56,227 bases of DNA, taken from assembly GCA_020047915.1 (NCBI GenBank), contig JAIFND010000068.1, positions 1 to 56,227 of the forward strand, in the 5' to 3' direction. The notes under the pieces were generated by a model. That model made no database searches, was not told the origin of the DNA, and saw only the letters and a list, made by a program, of their open reading frames with translations. Of this stretch, positions 49,271 to 56,227 are shown piece by piece (position 1 is the stretch's first letter; each line of letters opens with the position of its first letter). Position numbers and translations under genes: made by a program. Source of the stretch: a bacterium (GTDB lineage Bacteria; Planctomycetota; UBA11346).

Positions 49271-49322
49271 GGCAAAAAGCTAGCACAGCGGAAGGAAATC
49301 GCATCCTGCCGGCGTGCCTCGC

Positions 49323-49799
49323 ATGCCCCTCGCCCTGGTCGTCGCCTATGCCGTCCCCGGACGCGTGATCGGTGATGGCGAGCGCATGCCGTGGCATCAC
49401 TCCGAGGACCTCAAGCACTTCCGCTCCGTGACCACCGGCCACTCCGTGATCATGGGCCGGCGCACCTGGGCCTCGATCGGCCGACCGCTGCCCAAGCGCC
49501 GCAACATCGTGCTGTCGCGGGGGGCGGGATTCCGGGCCGAGGGCGCCGAGGTCTTCGCCGATCTCGACGCTGCGATCGCGGCGGCGCGTGCCGGCGGCGA
49601 CCCCTGCCCGATGATCATCGGCGGCGGCACGATCTACGCCCAGGCCCTGCCGCTGGCCACCGTGCTGCACCTGACCGAGGTGCACGAGACGCATGCCGGC
49701 AGCGTGACCTTTCCGGTCATCGATGAATCGACCTGGCATGAGACCGCGCACAGTGCCAGTGGCGTCCTGGTCTTCCGCACCCTGGAGCGCAGGCTGTAG
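49323..49799 (+). CDS. folA: dihydrofolate reductase
   Basis: MPLALVVAYAVPGRVIGDGERMPWHHSEDLKHFRSVTTGHSVIMGRRTWASIGRPLPKRRNIVLSR. Confidence 0.94.
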   Translation: MPLALVVAYAVPGRVIGDGERMPWHHSEDLKHFRSVTTGHSVIMGRRTWASIGRPLPKRRNIVLSRGAGFRAEGAEVFADLDAAIAAARAGGDPCPMIIGGGTIYAQALPLATVLHLTEVHETHAGSVTFPVIDESTWHETAHSASGVLVFRTLERRL

Positions 49800-49802
49800 G
49801 CA

Positions 49803-50020
49803 AGGCGGAAGGCGGAAGGCGGAAGGCGGAAGGCGGAAGGCGGAAGGCGGAAGGCGGAAGGCGGAAGGCGGAAGGCGGAAGATTCGCCAGGTCGCGCGCA
49901 CGGTAGCAAACGACAAGCACGCCCGTCTGCTGCCCGATCGGGCACTTTGATCCGGCTGGCGGATGACCTCCTGCCAGAGCCCCAGCATCTCTTCCGCCTT
50001 CCGCCTTCCGCCTTCCGCCT
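49803..50020. repeat. heptanucleotide inverted-arm element (GGCGGAA)
   Basis: About 11 copies of GGCGGAA at 49803-49881; reverse-complement CTTCCGC copies at 49991-50020. Confidence 0.9.
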
Positions 50021-50105
50021 TTCTTCCCTCTCCCCATCTGGCTCGGCACCTTGGTACGCGAACGCCGGTTGCCGGCATAGGCGCGGGACTAGGCTGCGCC
50101 GCCCT

Positions 50106-51680
50106 ATGACGCAGCCCATCGCCGCCGACCAGAACGAGTACCGCGCCGCCCGCGCCGCCAACGCCGCCAAGGTGCGCGCCCTCGGCCAGGATCCCTACGG
50201 CAGCCGCTATGCGGTGACCCACAGCTGCGTCCAGGCGCGCGCCCTGGCCGGGCCGGCGCCCGACAGCCCACACTCGGAACCGGTGCGCCTGGCCGGCCGC
50301 ATCGGCAACCTGCGCAACTCGGGCAAGCTGCTCTTCGCCACCCTGTACGACCGCTCGCGCGCCGACGCCTACCGTCAGCAGACCCTGGCCGGCCGCGCCG
50401 AGATCGACGGCGCCGAAGCCAAGAAGGAGCGCGGCATCCAGCTCTTCGTCGACCTCAAGAGCGTCGGCGAGGCCGGCTGGAAGATCGTCGAGGCGCTCGA
50501 CCTGGCCGACTGGGTCGGCGTCGAGGGCAAGGTCGGGCGCACCCGCCGCGGCGAGATCTCGCTGTTCGTCACCAGCCTGACCGTGCTGGGCAAGGCCATG
50601 CTGCCGCCGCCGCACCAGGCCGGCGCCGATGCCGGCGAGCTGTCGGAAGAGGTGCGCTCGCGCCAGCGCTACCTGGATCTCATGCAGAGCGACGCCTCGC
50701 TCGATGTCTTCGTCACGCGCAGCCGCCTGGTCGCTGAGATCCGCCGCTTCTTCACCGACCGCCAGTTCCTGGAGGTCGAGACGCCGATGATGCAGCCGAT
50801 CCCCGGCGGCGCGGCGGCCCGGCCCTTCGTCACGCACCACAACGCGCTCGACATGGACCTTTACCTGCGCATCGCGCCGGAGATGTACCTCAAGCGCCTG
50901 CTGGTCGGCGGCCTGGAACGCGTCTTCGAACTGAACCGCAACTTCCGCAACGAAGGCATCAGTCCGCGGCACAATCCCGAGTTCACCATGATCGAGTGGT
51001 ACATGGCCTACGCCGACCACCGCCAGCTCATGGACCTCTCGGAAGAGCTGTTCCGCGTCCTCGCCGACCGCGTGCTGGGTACGCGCAAGCTGACCTGGGG
51101 CGAGTTCTCGATCGACCTCGACAAGCCGTTCCGCCGCTTCACCTACCACGAGGCGATGAAGACCCTCGGTGGCGTCGACTACGCCGACACGGCGGCGGTC
51201 GAGGCGGTGTGCCGGAAGATGGGCCGCGACCCCAAGGATTTCGCGACCTACGACCGCATGGCCAACGAAGTCTGGGAGCACCTGGTCGAGCCGCACCTGA
51301 CCGAGCCGACCTTCATCACCGACCAGCCGACCTGGCTGACCCCGCTATGCAAGGCCCACCCCGAGGACCCGGCGAAGACCCTGCGCTTCGAGCTGTTCAT
51401 GTGCCGGATGGAGGTCGGCAACGCCTACACCGAGCTGAACGATCCCGATGTGCAGCGCGCGCGCTTCGGCGCCCAGGTCGCCGAGGCGACCGCCGCCAAG
51501 GACAAGGAGTCCGGCATCGTCGATGGCAAGATCGACGAGGACTACTGCACCGCCCTCGACCACGGCCTGCCCGCCTGCGGTGGCCAGGGCATCGGCATCG
51601 ACCGTCTGGTCATGCTGTTCACCGGCCGCACCAACATCCGTGATGTGATCCTCTTCCCGACCATGCGGCCCGGGGCCTAA
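50106..51680 (+). CDS. lysS: lysyl-tRNA synthetase, class II
   Basis: RFFTDRQFLEVETPMMQPIPGGAAARPFVTHHNALDMDLYLRIAPEMYLKRLLVGGLERVFELNRNFRNEGISPRHNPEFTMIEWY; GIGIDRLVMLFTGRTNIRDVILFPTMRP. Confidence 0.96.
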   Translation: MTQPIAADQNEYRAARAANAAKVRALGQDPYGSRYAVTHSCVQARALAGPAPDSPHSEPVRLAGRIGNLRNSGKLLFATLYDRSRADAYRQQTLAGRAEIDGAEAKKERGIQLFVDLKSVGEAGWKIVEALDLADWVGVEGKVGRTRRGEISLFVTSLTVLGKAMLPPPHQAGADAGELSEEVRSRQRYLDLMQSDASLDVFVTRSRLVAEIRRFFTDRQFLEVETPMMQPIPGGAAARPFVTHHNALDMDLYLRIAPEMYLKRLLVGGLERVFELNRNFRNEGISPRHNPEFTMIEWYMAYADHRQLMDLSEELFRVLADRVLGTRKLTWGEFSIDLDKPFRRFTYHEAMKTLGGVDYADTAAVEAVCRKMGRDPKDFATYDRMANEVWEHLVEPHLTEPTFITDQPTWLTPLCKAHPEDPAKTLRFELFMCRMEVGNAYTELNDPDVQRARFGAQVAEATAAKDKESGIVDGKIDEDYCTALDHGLPACGGQGIGIDRLVMLFTGRTNIRDVILFPTMRPGA

Positions 51681-51721
51681 GGACTCGCGCAAGAACAACT
51701 GGCGCCTCAGGCGCCCTGCGG

Positions 51722-51752
51722 GCTCAAAGCTTGAAGCTCAAAGCTCCAAGCT
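51722..51752. repeat. heptanucleotide array (GCTCAAA-type)
   Basis: GCTCAAA GCTTGAA GCTCAAA GCTCCAA GCT between lysS and ybaB stops. Confidence 0.75.
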
Positions 51753-51803
51753 GGGCGAGCGTGCGTCCCTAAGGGCCCGCGCAGCCACGCTGCGGGTTCG
51801 AGG

Positions 51804-52145
51804 CTACTTGAACCCGCCCATCATGCCCATCATCGCGCCCATGTCGGCGCTGCGGAACACGCGTGCCAACTGTTCGTCGGGGGTGGAACCGAAGCGCTCG
51901 CGGTGCTGACGCAGGGCGTCGCCGAGCGCAGCGGTGAACAGGTCTTCGAGCATCGTCGCGTCACCCTGCATCGCGGCAGGGAGCAGGCGTACGCCGCGCA
52001 CGGTCAGGTCGCCGCCGATGCGCACGACCACAGCCCCGCCGCCCGCCCGGCCTTCGAGGACCGTATCGGTGCGTTCGGTGCTGGCCTTGCGCATCGCCTC
52101 CTGCACCGGCGCCATCGCCTTGGTGAGGTTGGCGAGGTCCATCAC
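51804..52145 (-). CDS. YbaB/EbfC family nucleoid-associated protein
   Basis: About 113 aa: MMDLANLTKAMAPVQEAMRKAS...GGGAVVVRIGGDLTVRGVRLLPAAM. Confidence 0.75.
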   Translation of the reverse strand: MMDLANLTKAMAPVQEAMRKASTERTDTVLEGRAGGGAVVVRIGGDLTVRGVRLLPAAMQGDATMLEDLFTAALGDALRQHRERFGSTPDEQLARVFRSADMGAMMGMMGGFK

Positions 52146-52435
52146 TTCTTCTTGGGCGCGGCCTTGGCGGGGGCCGGCTTCTGGGCGGCGGCCTTGGCGG
52201 CGGCGGCCTGTTCGGCCAGCTTGCGCTTGTGCTCTTCGACGGCCTGCTGCAGCTGGATGCGGACTTCGCTGGAGACCATGCCGTTGAGCTCGCTGATCAG
52301 CTCGTTGCGCAGCTCGCTCTTGAGCTTCTCGCGCTCGGCGGCCTTCTCCTCGTCGGACTGGCAGCCGGCCAGGGCGAGCAGGGCGATGCAGAGCGGGGCG
52401 ACCAGGGCGGCGCGAGCCGAGAAGAAACGGGACAT
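52142..52435 (-). CDS. hypothetical lipoprotein with Lys/Ala-rich tail
   Basis: MSRFFSARAALVAPLCIALLALAGCQSDEEKAAERE...KPAPAKAAPKKK; lipobox LAGC. Confidence 0.65.
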   Translation of the reverse strand: MSRFFSARAALVAPLCIALLALAGCQSDEEKAAEREKLKSELRNELISELNGMVSSEVRIQLQQAVEEHKRKLAEQAAAAKAAAQKPAPAKAAPKKK

Positions 52436-52520
52436 GCGTCCTCCAGAATAGATGAGCGCCACATCATGTCACCCCGCTGCGTAGCGCAACGGGGGCGGCA
52501 TGAAGCGCGGTTAAACAGAC

Positions 52521-54485
52521 CTAAGTCGTTGCGGCAGCTGTGGGTAGACGCCTTTCGGCGATCTCCTCGAGGAACTGGGCGATGACATCATCAATCTCCA
52601 GGGTGCCCAGCTTTTCACCCTTCTGGTCCTGCAGCGCGACCGTGCCGGCACCTGCCTCCTGCGCCCCGACCACGGCGAAGTAGTTCACCCGCGCGTTGCG
52701 CGCTTCGCGGATCTTGGCGCCGAGCTTGTCCGGCTTCTCGTCGATGGTCGCACGGATTCCCGCCGACTTGAGCTGGTCGCAGACCTCGCGCGCGTAGGGC
52801 AACTGCTCGTCGCTGATCGGCAGGATGCGCACCTGCTCTGGCGCCAGCCAGAGCGGGAACTTGCCTTCGAAGTGCTCGATGAGGATGCCGATGAAGCGCT
52901 CCAGCGAACCGAGGATCGCGCGGTGCAGCATGACGCAGTTGTGCTTGGCCCCGTCCTCGCCGACGAAGGTGGCGTCGAGGCGCTCCTTGCCCGGCAGGTT
53001 GGGGTCGAGCTGGATCGTGCCGCACTGCCAGCCGCGCCCGATCGCATCGACCAGGGTGAACTCCAGCTTCGGGCCGTAGAAGGCGCCCTCGCCCGGGTTG
53101 AGGCCGTACTTCAGGCCGGCCGCCAGCACCGCGTTGCCGAGGGCCTGCTCGGCCTTGTCCCAGCTTTCATCGCTGCCGAGACGCTTCTCGGGGCGGGTGG
53201 ACAGCTTGACCTCGATGCGCTCGATGCCGAAGCCGAAGTCCTGGTACACCTCGGTGAGCATGCGGCAGAACGCCGCGACCTCGGCCTCGATGTGGCTCTC
53301 GGCGCAGAAGATGTGCGCGTCGTCCTGGACGAAGCCGCGCACGCGCATGATGCCGTGCAGCGCGCCCGACGCCTCGTTGCGGCAGCACGAACCGAACTCG
53401 GCGATGCGCAGGGGCAGCTCGCGGTAGCTCTTGAGGCCCTGCTTGAAGATCAGGATGTGCCCCGGGCAGTTCATCGGCTTGATCGCGAAGTCGCGCTTCT
53501 CCGACTCGGTCGTGAACATGTTGTCGCGGTACTTGTCCCAGTGGCCGCTCTTCTCCCACAGCGACTTCGACATCACGCTGGGGGTATGCACCTCGTGGTA
53601 GCCATTCTGCCGCTGCCTGGCGCGCATATAGTCCATCAGCGTGACGTAGAGCGACCACCCCTTGGGATGCCAGAATATCTGGCCGGGGTTGTCCTCCTCG
53701 ATATGGAAGAGGTCGAGTTCCTTGCCGAGTTTGCGGTGGTCGCGCTTCTTCGCCTCCTCGATGCGCGTGAGGTGGGCCTTGAGACCCTTCTCGTCCGCGA
53801 AGCAGGTGCCGTAGATGCGCGTCAGCTGGTCGCTGTTCTGGTCGCCGTGCCAGTAGGCCCCGGCCACCGACATGATCTTCGCCGCCTTGAGGAAGCCGGT
53901 GCTGGGCACGTGCGGCCCCATGCACAGATCCTCCCAATCGGCACCGGGCGTGCCGTTGGCGTAGAACGACAGGTTGGGTGAGCCCTTGGCGATGGCGCGC
54001 TGCGCGTTGTCGGTCTTGTAGAGATCGCCCTCGGTGCGCTTCAGGCCGTCGGCGTGCGACACCTCACAGCGCGTGAACGGTTTGTTGGCGGCGACGATCT
54101 CCTGCATCTTCGCCTCAATGACCGGGAAGTCGGCCTCGGAGATCGGACGCGGGGTCTTGAGATCGTAGTAGAAGCCGTCATCGACGGGCGGGCCGTAGGC
54201 CAGGCGGGTTCCCGGCAGCACGGCGCAGACCGCCTCGGCGAGCACATGCGCCGCGCTGTGGCGCAGCAGGAACAGCGCATCCTTGTCGTCGTTGCTGACG
54301 GTGATGATCTTGACCTGGCAGTCACGATCGAGCGGCCGCGACAGGTCGCGGATCTCGGCTCCGTCGAGCTTCACGCCGAGGGCGCGCTTGGCGAGGCCGG
54401 GCGAGATCGCGGTGGCGAGCTCGAGACCGGTGATGGGCTGCGGGAATTCACGGACGGCGCCGTCGGGCAGGGTGATGCGGGGCAT
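52521..54485 (-). CDS. thrS: threonyl-tRNA synthetase
   Basis: TGS, editing domain HSAAHVLAEAV, catalytic MNCPGHILIFKQGLKSYRELPLRIAEFGSCCRNEASGALHGIMRVRGFVQDDAHIF. Confidence 0.97.
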   Translation of the reverse strand: MPRITLPDGAVREFPQPITGLELATAISPGLAKRALGVKLDGAEIRDLSRPLDRDCQVKIITVSNDDKDALFLLRHSAAHVLAEAVCAVLPGTRLAYGPPVDDGFYYDLKTPRPISEADFPVIEAKMQEIVAANKPFTRCEVSHADGLKRTEGDLYKTDNAQRAIAKGSPNLSFYANGTPGADWEDLCMGPHVPSTGFLKAAKIMSVAGAYWHGDQNSDQLTRIYGTCFADEKGLKAHLTRIEEAKKRDHRKLGKELDLFHIEEDNPGQIFWHPKGWSLYVTLMDYMRARQRQNGYHEVHTPSVMSKSLWEKSGHWDKYRDNMFTTESEKRDFAIKPMNCPGHILIFKQGLKSYRELPLRIAEFGSCCRNEASGALHGIMRVRGFVQDDAHIFCAESHIEAEVAAFCRMLTEVYQDFGFGIERIEVKLSTRPEKRLGSDESWDKAEQALGNAVLAAGLKYGLNPGEGAFYGPKLEFTLVDAIGRGWQCGTIQLDPNLPGKERLDATFVGEDGAKHNCVMLHRAILGSLERFIGILIEHFEGKFPLWLAPEQVRILPISDEQLPYAREVCDQLKSAGIRATIDEKPDKLGAKIREARNARVNYFAVVGAQEAGAGTVALQDQKGEKLGTLEIDDVIAQFLEEIAERRLPTAAATT

Positions 54486-54499
54486 GGGGGGCGGAATCT

Positions 54500-54635
54500 A
54501 AGGCGGAAGGCCGAAGGCGGAAGGCTGAAGAATCGCCAGGCCAGGACATGCACGCAGACTGCCATCTGCACGACGCCAAACGACGATCGCGCACCCCGGC
54601 ATTCCTTCCGCCTTCCGCCTTCCGCCTTCCGCCTT
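54500..54635. repeat. heptanucleotide inverted-arm element (GGCGGAA)
   Basis: AGGCGGAAGGCCGAAGGCGGAAGGCTGAAG (54500-54530) and CCTTCCGCCTTCCGCCTTCCGCCTTCCGCCTTA (54604-54635), in the divergent thrS/glycosyltransferase region. Confidence 0.9.
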
Positions 54636-54646
54636 ATCGTGCGGCG

Positions 54647-55369
54647 ATGCCCGACGACGTCCTCATCACCATCGTCATCCCGGTGAAGAACGAGGAGGAG
54701 ACCCTGCCCGGCCTGGCGCGCGAGATCGATGCCGCCTTCGCCACCCAGACCTACCGCTGGGAGGTGCTGTGGGTCGATGACGGCTCGACCGACCGCTCGC
54801 GCCAACTGATGCAGGGCCTGCCCGCTCCGCACCGCTGGATCGCCCTGGATCGCAACCACGGCCAGTCGGCCGCCTTCCAGGCCGGCTTCCGCGCCGCGCG
54901 CGGCACCTGGGTGGGTACGCTGGATGGCGATGGACAGAACGATCCCGTCGATCTGCCGCGCCAGCTCGCGCGCGCGCTGGAGAAGGGCGTGGACATGGTC
55001 AACGGCATCCGCGCCAAGCGCCAGGATTCGCTGCTACGCAAGCTCAGCTCCAAGATCGGCAACGGGGTGCGCAACTGGCTGACCGGCAACACCGTGCAGG
55101 ATGTCGGCTGCTCGACCCGGGTGGTGCGGCGCGAGGCGGTCATCGACCTGCCCTTCTTCCACGGCATGCACCGCTTCCTGCCCACTCTGGTGCAGATGAA
55201 GGGCCACAGCATCGACGAGATCCCGGTCAACCACCGGCCGCGCGCCGGCGGCACCAGCAAATACGGCCTGTGGAACCGCCTGCCCGGCGCCACCCGCGAC
55301 CTCTTCGGGGTGCGCTGGCTGAAGACACGCAACCGCAACGTACGGATCAGCGCGCAGGGCGGGCTGTGA
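54647..55369 (+). CDS. glycosyltransferase family 2 (DPM1-like)
   Basis: ITIVIPVKNEEETLPGLAREIDAAF...VLWVDDGSTDRS...GTLDGDGQNDPVDLPRQL. Confidence 0.9.
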   Translation: MPDDVLITIVIPVKNEEETLPGLAREIDAAFATQTYRWEVLWVDDGSTDRSRQLMQGLPAPHRWIALDRNHGQSAAFQAGFRAARGTWVGTLDGDGQNDPVDLPRQLARALEKGVDMVNGIRAKRQDSLLRKLSSKIGNGVRNWLTGNTVQDVGCSTRVVRREAVIDLPFFHGMHRFLPTLVQMKGHSIDEIPVNHRPRAGGTSKYGLWNRLPGATRDLFGVRWLKTRNRNVRISAQGGL

Positions 55370-55615
55370 GCACTCAGGGGCTTCGCCCCTACGGCCTTAC
55401 AGGCCTACCCCCGGGCTTTGTCGCAACTCGAACCCCGGCTCGCTTGCTCCTCGGCCTACGGCCTGCGGGGCAGCGCTCGCGCTGCGCGGGCACGCAGGCC
55501 CCGCCCGGGGCCTGCTGCCGCCTACGGCGGCACCCGCTCGCCCCTCGGCAGGCCTCCGGAATCGTGGCGGCATCGGCTGCGCCGATTGTATGCCGCCACC
55601 GTTGCTCGGCGCCCG
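55367..55615 (+). repeat. structured interspersed element (family B), single copy with expanded internal stem
   Basis: TGAGCACTCAGGGGCTTCGCCCCTACGGCCTTACAGGCC...GGGCTTTGTCGCAACTCG...[~130 nt]...CGTGGCGGCATCGGCTGCGCCGATTGTATGCCGCCACCGTTGCTCGGCG. Confidence 0.8.
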
Positions 55616-55629
55616 CCCCATCGCGCGCA

Positions 55630-56043
55630 ATGGGGCCCCTACGGCCCATCCTCGCCATCGCCCTGCTGCTCGCGCTGGGCAGCGTCCTGCCGGCCGCCGA
55701 CTACGAGGGGCGCGGGCACATGCACCGCGTCCTGCTGACCATCGACCTGCCCTTCACCGCGACCGACTGGACGGTGACCGGCTGGAAGCTGCTCGGCTTC
55801 GTCGGGGCCTTCTGCTTCGCCGGCCGCTGGCTGGTCCAGCTGATCCACCGCAAGCGTACCGGCACGCGCGAGATCCCGACCGTGTTCTGGATCATCAGCC
55901 TGGCCGGCGCCGGCATGGTCACGGCGTACTTCGTGTGGGGCAAGAACGACTCGGTCGGCATCCTCACCAATATGCTGCCGGCCAGCGTCGCGCTCTACAA
56001 CCTGATCCAGGATCTGCGCGCACGCGCCGCCAAAACAGTGTGA
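55630..56043 (+). CDS. lipid A biosynthesis N-terminal (LAB_N) domain membrane protein
   Basis: WKLLGFVGAFCFAGRWLVQLIHRKRTGTREIPTVFWIISLAGAGMVTAYFVWGKNDSVGILTNMLPASVALYNL. Confidence 0.85.
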   Translation: MGPLRPILAIALLLALGSVLPAADYEGRGHMHRVLLTIDLPFTATDWTVTGWKLLGFVGAFCFAGRWLVQLIHRKRTGTREIPTVFWIISLAGAGMVTAYFVWGKNDSVGILTNMLPASVALYNLIQDLRARAAKTV

Positions 56044-56227
56044 CAGTTCAGGGGCTCTGCCCAATGGCGTAAAGGTAAGCCGGGGGTATGTGGTTCTGCG
56101 TCGAAATCCATAGGTTGGATGGAATCAAGGAGGAATGCGGAAGGCGGAAGAGTTGCTGGGGGGCTGCGGTTGGATGCCGTGCGACGGGGCATCGTCATCG
56201 CCCGATCGGGCGCGGGGCATCGGCATG

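Noticed and set aside
49803-50020. CRISPR array
   Set aside because: Repeats are 7 nt and contiguous, with no unique spacers of CRISPR size and no cas genes in the window.
49634-50170. ORFs rich in RLPPSAF or GGRRKAE
   Set aside because: Translations of the GGCGGAA heptad array.

Overview
The window is a high-GC bacterial chromosome segment. My guess, by inference only, is a Planctomycetota or other PVC-like genome. It is gene-dense, and the coding content is mostly core. Left to right: F0F1-ATP synthase operon (minus strand; atpD is cut by the left edge), rplS, a MATE transporter, a gyrase/topoisomerase IV A subunit, fabD, a secreted HEAT-repeat / receiver-like / coiled-coil cluster, yicC-lpxB, a frameshifted FHA-Ser/Thr kinase, rsgA, crcB, two outer-membrane-like proteins, a CoaB-like protein, tRNA-Arg(CCT), AraC/PhyH/UroD-like genes, an AspT-like transporter, a complete cbb3 oxidase gene set (fused ccoNO), a small chemotaxis cluster (CheX-like/CheR/CheB/CheY), ychF, pfkB, folA, lysS, ybaB, thrS, a glycosyltransferase and a LAB_N protein. 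The unusual content is intergenic. At least six families of inverted-repeat or structured elements occur, and most begin within a few nucleotides of a stop codon. The strongest is a ~160-250 nt multi-stem element (about 6 copies plus one degenerate candidate) with compensatory stem changes around an invariant TTGTA bulge and a fixed orientation relative to the upstream gene. In its best copies the host stop codon TAG is part of the element end. A second family is built of 7-nt tandem repeats of several different sequences, often as inverted arms around a spacer; one pair lies in frame inside ccoG. A 41-bp perfect repeat of the tRNA-Arg 3' half, starting exactly at the anticodon, is also present. 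All of this was read by eye; no database searches or folding programs were run.
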